Positions 24,462 through 37,853 of a DNA stretch of 64,000 nt are shown here, piece after piece. The position numbers and the translations under genes are program-made. This DNA is from Rhynchonema sp. JSB1_4 (taxonomy: Eukaryota > Nematoda > Chromadorea > Monhysterida > Xyalidae). The stretch spans positions 29,118 through 93,117 of the forward strand of contig JASAMV010001915.1 of assembly GCA_030248065.1 (NCBI GenBank), given 5' to 3'. Under the pieces are notes generated by a model. The model ran no database searches. It was not told the origin of the DNA and was given only the letters and a program-made list of their open reading frames with translations. Every line of letters starts with the position of its first letter. Position 1 is the stretch's first letter.

Positions 24462-25656
24462 CTAAAACACAGGAATGAGAGCACAAGCACACTCCTTCAA
24501 ATAAAGCTGGCAGTAAACGGACTTTGATACTGTTTTTTACAATCACCCCGTTGGTAGCAGTCAGAAATCAGTCATCTACGATCTGGTGCACAAAATAAGA
24601 GTCATAAAATGAGCATCTTTAACCTTAAAACATAAAACAATGATTCAACGTCTTACTCTGCCTTTTCATCGGTTGTTGTGTGCAAATTTTTACGAGGCGA
24701 TTTTTATTGTTGCGGGTACGATAACGGCAGCACGCACACAACATGAAGTTTGAAAGCCATTGCACATCAAAAATCAGTACTCAAGTTTCAGTTCGGATCT
24801 ATGTATACCTGTGACAGATGCTGGAACTTCGAGAGTTCTTAAAAGATGCCATTATCCCCACTTTGTGCAGCTACACCTTATCAGTACGTCGAGTGCTTCA
24901 GCGTTAATGGTTATTGTTCGCTGCTTGAACGTGGTCTGCTCACTTCGCATTTTGGTAAGAAGATGCTGGTACAGACTTGAGGCAGGCGAAACGAAAAGCG
25001 CAAATCAAACAGCATGGGCAAAAATGTGCCACAACGTCAATTTCACACAGTAAATCTTCATTGTTCCAGTATAATTGTTGCCGTGATCACACAGCAATGG
25101 GTCAGCAACCGAAGCATCAGTGTGATGGCCAGAATAACGGTGTCAAACCCATATTTTTATAATCCAGTCCAATCCAATGTGACCACAACCACTGCTGTGG
25201 AGCAAGCTTTACCGGTACTTTTGGGGAAACCAATTCCGTGCATCACAAAAAATGAATCAAGGCACACATCTGAAATAACGCACGAGATTCTGCCCATTTT
25301 CTGCACAAAATGCTCTATGGCAACACATTTGACCACAAGCATTGAAGGGCAAAATCAAAACAGGGAACTGCGTAGGGAGTAAAAAAAGGCTGCGTACGTC
25401 ACCAGAAGGCAGCAGGGTTTCCTATGGCATGTACATTGCAGCAGCAGCAGCAGCATAGCAGACCGCTCCAAGCACAGGCAAAGCAACCGCTGCACTGAAA
25501 GAACGCACCACCATAAAGAGAAAATGCTCTTTCAGTTCAGAACTGCAGTAGATTTTTTGCGTTTTATGAAATAAGAAGACAAAATTGAATTGACTTTTCG
25601 CATTGGGGAAACGAGGTTAATTTATCTTAAAAAATAGTTTCAGATTAAGGCCAAAC
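24462..25656. other. Intergenic spacer between divergent genes
   Basis: Divergent promoter region for the minus-strand membrane-protein gene and the plus-strand GAB-like gene. A hydrophobic minus-strand stretch near 25065-25155 (begins MLRLLTHCCVITATI) could be a signal-peptide exon of the former, but I could not join it in phase. A short cag/gca repeat lies at 25437-25457. Confidence 0.35.
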
Positions 25657-28600
25657 ATGGCAAAGGCGCCAAGCGATCTGCATGAAGTGCGCTACGAAGG
25701 CTGGCTCCTGAAGCAGACTGACAGAAAACAATCTCCATGGACAAAATGGTTCAAGGTTTGCCTGTGCGTTTTTTGGGTTGTGTTTGTCAGGCGAAAACAA
25801 TTGGATCAGGCTAAGCTCGTGCTATCAGGTTTCACGCACAGCAAAAATTATTCGACAATCATTTGTCGAACAGGCAACATAATTAGCTCGAATTTCACCG
25901 GCCATGAAGTCAGTGGTACTGTAACTGTATTCCCTAAAGTAGACCTCCACCAAAAATTGGACATCCTCAAAAATGCACCCCTGGAACGATTCCAGTGAAA
26001 TTGGGCCCGAATCACTAGATGGTGCCAGTGAAGAAGTCGAGCCCCCTTTGTATTTTAGAAGATACGTGTGAAAACAAGCCTTCTATTTTCCTACGGGAGT
26101 CGTTTTGAAGCAATGGCACAAATTTTAGGGCTCTTTCATGTGGACGGCTTGTATTTTTCTGAGGTCTTGTAGTTGCGCTTCTACTTCTGTTTGCTTAATA
26201 TAATTAATGAACAAATAATTTTAGAGCAAGAAATCATGTCAGCCGCGCTACAAAAAGCGATATTTCGTGTTGCGCTCAGGTTGGCCATCATTTTTACGTT
26301 TGTCGTGTTGTCAACCCGCATTGCAATTCCAAATTCCTCGCAGGAAACCTCCCTGGCCAATGCGTCCTTGATTGCTACGCAGATGAACAGAAGCATCACT
26401 TCAGAGACTCGGTTGATATGGACAAATGTTCGCAGGTATGTGAGCAAAGGTTTGCAAAACGAAACAATTTTCTGCAAGCAAACAATACGAGACCAAGGAA
26501 TCCTGCAGCGAGAAATGTTTGTTTTCCAGGTTGATTCTTATTTGACAGTTGAAGCATCGCCTGATCAGGGATACCAATGGATATTCGATCTGCGGATTGA
26601 TAATGAGGTTTCCACTTTCTCATTCTTCAGCTAGTCTCATAAAAAAGACTAGATTCATTTTCAGACATTCTACCTGGTGGCGAAAACCAAAGAAGAAATG
26701 AATGCTTGGGTTGAAGCTCTGGTTGAGGCCGCACATTTAGATCCGCGGCCAAATGACGGTATGTGTTTTGTTATTGTTATTCCTATGTCAATTTTTTGCA
26801 ATGTATCTTAAAGTATCTTGAGTTAAACTCAGCTGTCAAGCAAGCTAATGATTTTCTAACAACCCCACTTATATTTTAGGCATTGACACTCCAGCACGAA
26901 GAGAGGACATTAATAATGTGATTTATCAGCCTCGCGTAGCACGTGACTTTTCCGATCCTGGCCATAGCGATCTTGCTACACCAATGGGATATCAGGCCGA
27001 AGCTCTCAACTCAATTAGCGAAGAACACAACATGGTGCCATTCAATTTTGCCAATAAACGACAGCAGATTCAGTCAAGTGGATCAAGCGCTCAGAATAAA
27101 CATGTGAGTGACTTGTTCGTCGCTTGCAAACGATTTGATGCAGCAGAGAGGTGCAGCGCTAAAATTTGACCACTTCATCTTGGTTGAGTAACTGAAAAAT
27201 GAAACAAGACTAACTGAAAAATCAAGAGTTGTTGGTGAAACTTGGCCTCGCTGATTTGTTGTCACTGATATAGTAAACATGCCACTAGTTTAGCAGCCGC
27301 GAGCACCGCCTGCAGCTGCACCATCTCTCAGCCGGCAACCGGGCGAGCAACTGGTGTTTCGATTTGAAAGTGTGGAACAGGAATTGCAGGCGGTGCAACC
27401 AACGGAGATGACCAATGGCAGCAATGTTGGTGGCACAAATAATATACATATGGTGCGGTTTCTCTCAATATTTAAACAACTGATCTTGTCAAAACCACCT
27501 AGCTAGGCTTTCGATGGTTTTTTTACATGTTGTATCTTTTTGAACTAAAATTCGATCTGTTGTTCCAGCCTCCCCCTCCGCCACCTCCCCCAGTGCCTAA
27601 AAATGTTATGGGAGGTTTGCCCACAACGGCTCCATATGAGAAACTTGGTGATTTCATCAGTGCCCCACCACGACCAGGTGCGTAAATTTACAAAAGCCAG
27701 TACCCTTGATTTCATATCACATGCTATATTCAATTGTAGATCGGATCCGATCCACCGGACTCTTGTCGGATTTCTTATACTGCAAGTACTTTGAAATCTG
27801 CTAGTGCAGCTGAACTTCGTCCAGCGTTAAGGTTACTCTTGGACCAAGCAAGGTGGTGATGGTCGAACGTAGTGACGTTGATGAATTTCTGAACACTTCA
27901 CTGCAAAACTATCACTTTAACAATGCGTATCCGATCCGATCACCAAGTTTCACACCGGTTTTTGTACTTTTGTGCACACTGGTTTTACTTCATGTTTGTG
28001 ACGAAATTCAGGAGCCGCAACAGCCCGATCAATGGTGCCGGCCCCAACACCCCTCAGTCCCGATCATCCTAGTCGTCCCCTGCCTCCCCGCAATGTCCCA
28101 CCTGTTGGCTTCCCCGCGTACCAAAGCCCTTTGGATCAGTACAGTAAGCCGATTGAGCCGAACAACAATGATCATGAAGCTGCTCATGTTAAGTGCAGAC
28201 AGGGATACTCAGGTAATCAGAGGGGGAGTTGATTCGCGGATTGTCGCGTCTAGGTGTGCAAATGCGTTGGTTTTTACTCAGAAACTGGTAATCGATCTGA
28301 TTGGCAAAATTGGTGGCAACGCTAAATCTCGAAATGTCGTATGTACAAAACTCATTGTCCCAGCTAAACAATCGAAAGAAGTTTATTAATTTTACAGCCG
28401 ATTCATCCATCGCGCTGTCGAATGACGATGACAATGAAGCGTGGATACCCAATAACCCAGCACCCACTGACTTGCACATGATACTTCCACCACCGAGTGC
28501 GGAGGATGTCGCTGGGTAAGCGATATGGGCCATCAGGAGTTAATTCAAATTTCTGTTGCGTTTTTCGCTGCGTGCGTCAGCTCAGAATTTTCAGGGAATT

Positions 28601-31600
28601 TATGAAACAGATCGTAGTAATTAAAAAAAGGGAAACACAGGCAAGTCGGTGCGATTGTGTGTCGATTCCTTCATGTTTCAGTTTCTCCAACCACATGCCT
28701 GCAATGTACAACCAACCGCGACCGGATGGCTACAATGTGCCTGCACTGGAACGAAGTCCAAATCTGCCAGGCGGAAGTTTGCCCAGACGTCGGGCGACTG
28801 CAGAGTCAGCTGGTAGGTGCTCATGTTACGAAATTATCAAAAATGATTTGGAGTTTCGTGGAGGTCTGTTCAATTGGGTTGCACTGACGATGCCTTGCTG
28901 CACCGGACTGTCTCAAAACGCTGAATGAAAGAATCCTAACTCACGATATCAGCAGTGTACAAATTCATGTTGGTGCAAAACAACCAAATGTCCGCCAGAT
29001 TAGACACTGGTCATGTCCCCGTTTATGATTGCCGTGCCTGGTCAACTTGTTGTAAAATGCTGTCGGAAATGATAAAAGTTTATCTTTCAGCGGTCAACAC
29101 GTACAGTCTTCCCAGACCTGGTCGCAAGCTTCCCCCACCGCCGAGCCAAATGGGCACTCAAGTCAGTGAGACGCACCCAGCTGCTAAACAGTTAGTGATT
29201 TTTATATCTTCTCTCCCAAACTCTGAAAAATCATCTTTCTTGTTTCTGCCCATTGTGATCCGGTATCATTATCCATCGTTACAGACCAGTGTCGTTACCC
29301 CGTGCATACAGCCAACCTTCATCTAACCATGAGGCTTCGGCTGTATCCTCCAGCCCAGCGCAAGCATCTGGTGCTGCAACTTCAATGACCACAGCCCTTG
29401 CAACGCCACCAAGGCGAATTGGGGAAATGCCTGTAATTGACAGTGCTAGAACACCGTCCAATGATAGTCTGGTGGGTTTCCCTTTGGCATCCTTTTTGAA
29501 AACTTGTCTGATTGAAGTCGAAGCAGGTCCACAAATGTGGATCATTATGAAAGTTAGATGATCTTTGTTGGTTGGTGAAATAATCACATGTCGGTGGTTT
29601 CCTGACAATTGGTTGGTTAATGATAGCGCTGGCAAATGTTGTTCTCCGACATCTGATAAGCAATTGTTTCTACGTTTGATCACGCAGCAGATGGGACAAT
29701 CAGCTTGATTGGTTTTGACAGTCCATTTGCGTAAATTTCCAAATACCCCAGAATGTTCCCACGTGACCACCAATAATGTTTCTAGACGGGCGACGACAAT
29801 TCCGTGCATCTGGGCGACCCGACACCGACCAGTTGTTCGTTTGACAATCTGCAATTCGAATTGATGCCCGATGCAGCTGCACCCGTGGTTGATCGCACGA
29901 AGAAACCGAACAAACGCAGCACGACGCACGCACAGGTTCGGGAGTCAGGGTTGGGCAAAAAAAAACGACGGCGTTTTTTCTTAAAAAAAACGACGTTTTT
30001 TTTAAAAAAAACGCCTGGGTCGTTTTTCGTTTTTTTTTAAATCCTGAATTTCCTTGATTTTCCCTGATTTTTCAAGGAAAGTACCCTGATTTTCAAGGAA
30101 AATCAACTTTTTGTCCCATTTTTTTCAAAAAATGTTCGACCAATTTTTACTTTGTCGAGATACGTCGATATACGGAGTTTGACTTTCAGTCATGACCCCG
30201 GCCAAAGTTGGTCCCATGATGCGGGTCTGATATGGGATCTTAACAACTCGCTAGAAATGGGTTGAAACCCGTTTATTTTGCCTCAGAACACATAGAATTA
30301 CTTCATTTAACCACGTTTTCTCCCCAACATGAGCGTTTTCCAATTGTTTTGGGGGCATATTTTGGTCATCTTGGCGTTTTAAAAAAAACGTTTTTTTAAA
30401 AAAAAACGTTTTTAAAAAAAACGATTTTTTGAAAAAAAAACGTTTTTTGCCCAACCCTGTCGGGAGTGCGTGTTTGTTATCAGAATAATCCGTTAGGGTT
30501 CCACACGTGGGCCGGTTTGTGCTTCGCTCCGGCATCAGGATCGGGCATGTTTTTGATGCTACTTGGTGATTGTTTTGAAAATGTTGTGGTCTACGCTCCA
30601 ACGCAAATGCCGGGCAGTGAGTACCGACACCGGCTATAATTTTTCCCGATGATCATACCTACAGTGTGTACAGGGTTGGGTTAAAAAAAAGTAAAAATTT
30701 TTTTATAAAAAAATTTTTTTTTTAAAAAAAGTTCGCCACTTTTTCGGTTTTTAAAAATTAGAAAAGTAAGTTCACTTTTTTTATTATTTCACAACTTTTT
30801 TTATTATTTTCCCCTTTTTTACTGTGAAATGCATGTTTTTATGCATGTTTTTGCTTGTTGTTTCTCAAAAAATCGCCTGCGGCGCTTGTATTTCGCATCG
30901 GTTCAATGCCATTACAACGTTAGACAGTCCGTGGCTCTACTAAACTATCTAAGCAGCCGTCATTGTGTGCGCATTCAGTTCTTCCAGCAAGTCAAACCTG
31001 CTTGAAGTCTTAAATTAGCGTTCCAAAACTGCGGGTTATGCTGCTGTTTTCATGTAACTTTGCTTAAAAATGCGCCAATCATTTACCTTTCCCGTGAAAC
31101 GCCTTCACTTTTTATACTGCAATCTTACATATGTAGGTACATACATATGGTGGACAGACTATCCCCAGCGCAAATTGTCACGTTATCTGGCTCATCGTAA
31201 AAAATCTCACCTCGCTACTGCCCGTTTGTGAACACAACTGGTCGGTGTCAACTATTCCTATATTCTCAAGTACAATCAAATATACTTCCAAAAAATTTCG
31301 GCAATTTTTCACATTGAGAACCGAAATTTTTGTGGTCCGGAATAAAAAAAAGTTAATCTTAAAAAAATTTTTTTAAAAATTCAAAAAAGTTAAAAAAAAG
31401 TTCGATAATAAAAAAATTTTTAATCCAACCCTGAGTATGTAACTGACATACCTGCTGTTGTATTAGCAAAAACGACAAGCTTAAACAGAAATGGTAAATA
31501 CAATATTCACAATAAAGTTAGTGTTTTGTTATGCTTCTGCATGTCATACACGTTTTGTTGTTGCCCCTCATCAGTTTATATCCAAAGAGCAAGCTGTTCA

Positions 31601-34085
31601 GGCAAGCTCTCCAAAATCTGCGGGACTTTTACCTAAACAAAAAGTCTTCAAGTATTGTAGTGTTGACGACAAAACACCCCCTCCGTTGCAGGACTCGGTC
31701 CACTCGCCTCCACCACCGGCCTTGCCGGTACGAGCTAGTCGTGGGTCCGACAGCTCAAGCGTCCATCCTTGTCTGCCTGACAACTCGACAGCGCGCATCT
31801 CGGAAAGTACCGGAAATAGCCCGCCATCGGTCGACCTGGTCCGGCCTCTGCCCACCTACTTGCCCAACAAAGCTGGACACAACAAACCCGTGCGTGTGGT
31901 GCGAGAGAATAGTTTTCAAAGGTATACCTTGGGTGGGCTTGGGTGGGTTGGTGTTTCTTCTAAGGTTCGTGACCGAGCGATTTGACCGATTAGCAAGTTA
32001 TTGAAGAATCAGCTAGTCGCGTTTCTCTTGTCAGGCTGATGTTTCACTATCATCTTAAACTGCAGCGACAGACGACATTGTAGTTTTCGAAGAAAAGTTT
32101 CGCAGCGCAAAGTTATTATGAAACCAGCCACCACTCATCATAAACAGAGACTCCTTTCTCCAAAATGATGTGTGTAACACAAATTTATGTTTCAAAATAC
32201 TCAATCATAACACGCATGCATAGTAAAAAAACTCAGAAAACCGGTTTTTTGCCGTCGTATTTGAGGACTTTATGGTGTGCGGGTTTGTAATTTTATGATG
32301 CATAGCACTCAACCACCAAAGCACGATGAATAATATATATTTAGAATTATACATATTGGTTTCATAATAACACAACATCGTCCGCAAATATATTTCGCAG
32401 CTTCTTGGGTGTTGTTATTTTCAACGACCTGTAATCGAAGAAGACTTCATTTTTTATGCAATAGCCTGTTTTTGCAAAAAATGGAGACCAATAACGGATA
32501 TCTGATTCCGACGTTAGTGACCCGCTGGTTCAGGGCTAAAGTGTGAAAAACTTGTCTCTTTTGATGTTTTTTCTATCAAAAGTTGTTCATTCAATATTCA
32601 GACGGCAAGCCCCGCCCCGTATCCACGTGCGAACACACAACACAACGGCGGACGGTGGCAACGTGCATGAGCCAATATCACCGAACGCCGCTTCCCAACT
32701 CAGTCCCCCGCCAGGTGACTGTTTGGGACGTTTACACTTGCGCTGTCGTTTCATCAGCCTCTCTTTAAAAATTTTGATCTTGCAGGCTCGCCGCCCCGTC
32801 CCCGTTCACCGAAACGCTTGCCCAAAGTGACGCCTCGGATTAGTCGGTTGGTCGATTATTGATACCCTCTGGGTTCGACAATGTATTGGTCGCACAATAA
32901 CCATATAAGAATTCATCGAATGAATCCTGATTTTCACGTTCAGTCACTCTTAGTCACTGTGCTATTTGTGAAACATTTTCACCTGCAAATAATCCAGCAG
33001 AGCACCCACGTTGCTGCGGGTCTGAAACATTCCATTGGCTGCATGTTTTGTGTGCGATTTCGCATCGCAACGTCATTGCCCAGTCACGTTCGCTCTTTAC
33101 GATTCAGGAAAAAAATTGACCAATTCTTATAAAGTCATTGTGCGACCAATACCTGTCATTCGTTACCGAGTGCTTTCGCGCCTTACTCAAAGAAGAACGC
33201 TTCTCACTAGAATTTTGTTTATTATTATTTTCTTCAGCGACCACTCCGACCCCGATACACCGTCCGTGTTAACTCGGGAAGTGCCAGCCACACCTGGGGT
33301 TAGTTCCTTGTCTCAGTCTGGTTTTCCTGATTATCCAAGACCACCGCATAGCATGATTCCAGGCTTCGACCATGTTCTCTTCGGCGAGCACTCAAAGTCA
33401 ACTCGAGTACACGTTGCCGTTGTTCAGCGACGAAAACAAAATGCACGTGGCCAGTCAGAGACGGTGTGCTCACCAGCTTTTGGTTGTTGTCTTTGTGTTT
33501 CCGCCAGAAAGGGGTAGATATACTGTATGTTGGACAGGCACAATGTGGCAGGCATTTGAAAATGTTGGTTTGAGTACTTCATTGGCACTGACGGTCAGGG
33601 TCCCATCCCAGCCCGACCGTATGATTTTTGTAAATTATATATTTGACCAGCTTAAAGCTGGTTTAATCAGTCACAACAAAACATAGCGTTTCTTTAGCGA
33701 TCAACTTTCCAGCAGTCCATCACCGCGCGCCCCCACGGCTGATGTTTCAAGTCAACGTACGCAATACGTTCAGATTGACGCACAACAGACAAAAGTATAC
33801 AATTTTTTCTAAGGCGCAACTGTACTTCGTTCTCTGGGAGAACAGATAACAAATTCTCACTCGCTAATTGGCTCTGGTCCGTTCAGCAGCCAATCAGCGC
33901 TCGACAATTTGTTATTATTTTGTTCTCTCAGAAAAAGATGCATAGTCAAGACTTTAAATTATTTTTTAATAAACGAAATATTTTGCGTTTCGACAATTTC
34001 CTTTTATTTGCAGGGAGTTGAGCAATTGGCCGCCAGCAGACAAGATGATATACAACAGCGCACATTGGACCGAATGAAAAAGTGA
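25657..34085 (+). CDS. GAB/Dos-family PH-domain docking protein
   Basis: Scaffold adaptor for receptor tyrosine kinase signalling (GAB1/2, Drosophila Dos, worm SOC-1 family). Exons: 25657-25755, 26243-26279, 26344-26435, 26530-26607, 26665-26758, 26880-27103, 27297-27452, 27569-27677, 28012-28143, 28398-28515, 28682-28812, 29091-29190, 29285-29471, 29786-29935, 31602-31921, 32602-32714, 32786-32846, 33238-33298, 34014-34085; 777 aa. Aa 10-127 form the PH domain (YEGWLLKQTDRK, KKRYFVLRSG, TFYLVAKTKEEMNAWVEAL). The rest is Pro/Ser-rich. PVVDRTKKP (aa 552-560) matches the Px3RxxKP motif for the C-terminal SH3 of Grb2/Drk. Five YxxP sites suit Crk/Nck SH2 domains. No YxxM (PI3K) site is present in this model. 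The two exons at 33238 and 34014 are the least certain; the protein could instead end at the stop at 32853. Confidence 0.9.
29946..30459. mobile_element. 514-bp hAT-like MITE family R2, copy 1
   Basis: Ends CAGGGTTGGGCAAAAAA and its inverted copy (ttttttgcccaaccctg). Perfect 8-bp duplication tcgggagt at 29938-29945 and 30460-30467. Arms are rich in A-tracts separated by cgttttt. It is nearly identical along its full 514 bp to 60077-60590. It sits in the GAB-like intron, 11 bp after the exon that ends at 29935. Confidence 0.97.
30671..31433. mobile_element. 763-bp hAT-like element with R2-type ends
   Basis: Ends CAGGGTTGGGTTAAA and ttaatccaaccctg. Flanks agtgtgta (30663-30670) and agtatgta (31434-31441) form an 8-bp duplication with one change. 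The terminal 10 bp equal those of the 514-bp family, but the interior is different (A/T-tract arms, about 450 bp of unique sequence, no long frame). Same GAB-like intron as copy 1. Confidence 0.88.
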
Positions 34086-37000
34086 CATTATTTTGTGTTT
34101 TCAGAGTTTAACGGCTGCCATATTGTGTAATTTTACCATTGTATGGTATAGTATTCTATGACAAATTCGATTATTCAGTGCAGTTCAAGCGGTGTACGCC
34201 CCATTGTTAAAGTTATGGTCTACACCCGCCCATCAACATCTGAAACATTTCGACAGCAGGATCATCATGTGTGCAACCAGCCAGGCTGCTAAATGTTTCA
34301 GAGTTGTGTGTGGTTGGCGTTCGGGCTTAGACATGTGCTTTAACAATGGGGCATACACCCAACACAGGAACTGAATCAAGAACTTTGGTTTACTTACTGA
34401 AATTACATGTGGCTTGATTATTTATACATATTTTCTCCCTCATCCTTGTACATACTGTAAGTTGCTAATCCCATGGCTCTTATTGCAAAACTGTTCATAC
34501 CGAGATCAATTTTGACCGTTTTTTGGTTGCAATTTCAAAAGCATCGCTCGCTGTGCTGCGTCGTGTCTTATTACAGTCGTCGTTTGGTTGATGTTTCACT
34601 TTTTATTCGCGCTGTTTTTTCTTTACTTTCGAAGTTTCGGATTTTCTACTTTTATGATCTTGCACCAAATGGAAAGATTCTTTGTCCGAAATTTTTTGAA
34701 CAGAAAATGAGTCAGTGTTCTTTGGCGGTGCTGAAATTCAGTCGGTAAATTGTGCATAAAGTAGCTAACGCCCACGAACATTTCTAATTATTTTTATTTT
34801 TGTACGCTCTTTTGTTCGGGTGAAATAAATTGTATTTACACACATTACCTTGTGTTTATCATCTACCATCTACACACATGTGTCTTTGATCTAGAACAGA
34901 GTACTTTTGTTATCATTATTTTCATTATCCATGATTGTGTGCTTTTATTTTATTTCTTCTAAATGTTTACGATCCTTTGTGCAAACGGACATTGTGATAA
35001 TAATTACCCGAATGTTTAACAAAACAAAGTGCGCAGTTACTGCATCACAAATCTATAATCGGTTTTTCGAATCATGACTTGAAGATAAGTGAATCCTGAA
35101 CTGAATACACCTTCAAGCAGCGAAACGCTCATTATTGCGAACCCAGTCACATTGTCTCTAGCCGACCCAGCTGGGACTCTCAAAACGAAAAAATGTAACC
35201 GTAGATTTCGTTGTTGAATCCTGGTTTGCCGATTGAACTTGGTAAAAAATTAGCGCTTGACCATACTTTTTGTACAAAGAACCCCATTGTAGTCCAGATT
35301 TATAAGGCACCGCACTCTTTTGTGAGCTGTTGGTCGAAAGAAACTAAAATCTACTTTTTTGGGGCTAGCTGGCTTCAAAATGGTAACACGTTCGCACAAA
35401 TGTGGTTTGGAAGTAAACATTTCGCGAGCATATCACTGAGTGGGGAAAAATTTTGTGCCAAAACTTTTGCTGGGCGCGAAAAACGAGAGAATAATGGTAG
35501 TGCTCCAACAAGTGACGACCGGTCTCCAGATAAGCGCTTGTCAAAAACATTGATATGTATTATACCGCGTAAGTTGGATGGAACACAACTGTTCATATTG
35601 ACACTTTTGTTTTCGGGTGCAATACCTTTAAACCACGGTGGACTCAACTATCACGCTGAAGCTATAGCAATTCTGCCGTTGAATATAGTTCCAAAAACAC
35701 GAATTTCGCTTGATTCATAATGTTTACATCCAAGACTGATTGCTGATAAGCTTACCCTTGGTGTACAATAAAAAACGCATTTCCTCACCAAGCTGAGTTC
35801 GGTATCATAGATACATAGCTTGTCGAAGTTCCAAGGCACGCCAAAGCATCGCGATACCGCCAAAAAAAATTTAATTTTACGCCTTTCCGCATGGCCTCCT
35901 CGTTTCAGCACTTTCATTACTTTCCAATCCAATGGTTGTTTTCGCAATTTATTTCTAAAACGTGTGGGTAATTCTTCGCAATTTATTTCTAAAACGTATA
36001 GGTATTTCTTTGCATGTGGTTCCGCGTATGGTGTTCCACCCCAACGAAAGGAGCCACCATAAATCAGTAGAGCCACTACATAAAAATTTTCCCTGCTTTG
36101 CGTATCCGACAAGTTCTTTGCAGTATTCGCAGCTACTGTATGAACATACTGTAAGTTGTTCCGAAAAAAAATGATTTTGCTCCTAAATTGTGATTTTATG
36201 AAATTGGCGTGTCTTATCCATTTTAATTCAATTTAATTTTAAATTTGATCGAATTCAATCTTTTTCGACACATTCTATCTTTTTTTAGCTCTTTTGCAAA
36301 ATCGGTCACACCCCATTTCTCTTTCATTAGAACGTGGAGGAAGGGAACAAGCCAGCCAGCAGCAACACCAAGTGATATGAGCTGATGGACGGACCATACG
36401 ATTTACACCGATGTCAGTGTTATAATACCATTGAAGTTCCAAGTTTTGTCATGTTCGTGTATTTCCAATTGTCCACGTGACTGTTTGCAAAGAATGCTAA
36501 TCTTTCACGAAATGGACCTTTAATTTCTAATTGTGAATGTTTGCGTTGTGTTTTGGAAGGACGTGACTGTGTGGTGCCAAACAAGAAAACGCTCAATCTA
36601 TTGCTCTATGTCCCCTGCATTACTGCGTTTGGCCAATCCGAATCACTTGCTCAAATTGAAATTTGCCATGCCCAGTACTTCATCTATTCATTTACTGGCA
36701 TTTTGAACCATACGGCAATGTAACTCAACCGTGAGATACATTGAGGCGCGGTCGGAACAATTCTACCAAAATTGAAATTTCTACGCGGGTTTATCAACAT
36801 ATGTATATTACGACGTTTGGAATGCTGTTTTTGTCCAACGTAAAGGTTGCTCTCCCCCGTGAGCAGTGAGCAACTTTTACGCTGATCGAAATCACAGAAA
36901 CAATGACATTGCAATGTCATACCCAACAAATTTTGTACCGCTGACCACCGAAGGGTTTGCCGGCCTATGGTAACGCATGCGAACCGAAAAAAACGTTTCC

Positions 37001-37853
37001 ATGTTCTCGGAATGGTTCCATGTTATCGCACCACTGAACATACAGTATCACAGGGGGAGAAGTGAAGAAAGTTAATGTTTACTTCCAAAGCCCACAGAGC
37101 GGGCCACTGGTGTCAACCCTTGGTATGAAGCTGACAAAGCAACCTGAAACCTGAGCAACCGGGAGGCATTCCATGCGTTTTATTTATGTATACCAAGGAT
37201 TTTTTTAGTCCCTGTACCTATACTATAACTACCTCAATCTATGGGATCAAACTTCATTTATAAAATAGGATTAGGTAGTGATGACAGTAATCCGTCGATC
37301 ATATCGCTTCGGTCTGCTTGTTGTTCGGCAGTGCATCGGACCAGCGAGCTCTGGTTTGACTTCGATTTGAAATTTGATGTTTTATACACAACATGCACAT
37401 TATTTTTGCAAACTCATCAACTGGTCTTGTGCATATGTTCATGTCACACGAACACAGGGAGGGACACCCCCACATGCCCCCACAGGGCGTGTGTATAAAT
37501 ACTGTGCTGTGGTCACATCAAGCCGTCACACATGACATGCGCGCTCGTTTGGGGCTCATGTACATATTATTGCTTGATTTGACGACATAGCGTGAATAGT
37601 TTTTAGGTTTTCTAGCTTGTGTACTTTATTCAAATCGTCAACTCAGATCGCCTACATCATATAAAGTCGTCAAGTCACGCCGAATGCTATGCGTTGTAAT
37701 CCCCGCGCCCACTTAGGGCTGCTTGAGTTGCGACTTCAGTCCATCTGGATCTGAGTTGACCACATGTCAATCAGTCGGTTTTCCCCCCTCTTCAGAACTT
37801 CCAAGTTTGAGAAAGCTAGTGTTGCCTCCGTTCCCAATTCAGCCGACCAAAAA
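34086..37853. other. Intergenic, 3.8 kb, foldbacks and weak frames
   Basis: No supported gene. Contents: a foldback at 34191-34360 and a 33-bp direct duplication at about 35947-36010 (ttcgcaatttatttctaaaa twice). Two convergent open frames at 35211-35720 (+) and 35651-36112 (-) both start at TTG rather than ATG. Palindromic tcgtcaaatc-type words lie at 37500-37690. Upstream regulatory DNA of the ion channel is probably included. Confidence 0.4.
34191..34360. mobile_element. Foldback family R3, copy 1
   Basis: Arms ggtgtacgccccattgttaa and ttaacaatggggcatacacc; near the turn is a second inverted pair, ctgaaacattt and aaatgtttcag. The same two-level structure appears at 51190-51436. No coding capacity. 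Confidence 0.75.

Noticed and set aside
30484..30616. Possible extra GAB exon with flanking AG and GT
   Set aside because: It leaves phase 1, which does not fit the next exon, while joining 29935 directly to 31602 keeps phase 0 and an open frame.
32847..32855. End of the GAB-like protein at VDY-stop
   Set aside because: Possible, but the gttggt donor at 32847 and two further in-phase exons give a longer ending, and GTTGGT donors are used repeatedly in this window. Kept as an alternative in the gene entry.
35211..36112. Two long convergent open frames (169 and 153 codons)
   Set aside because: Both begin at TTG rather than ATG, show no splice signals, signal peptide or known motif, and overlap at their 3' ends. 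Probably chance.
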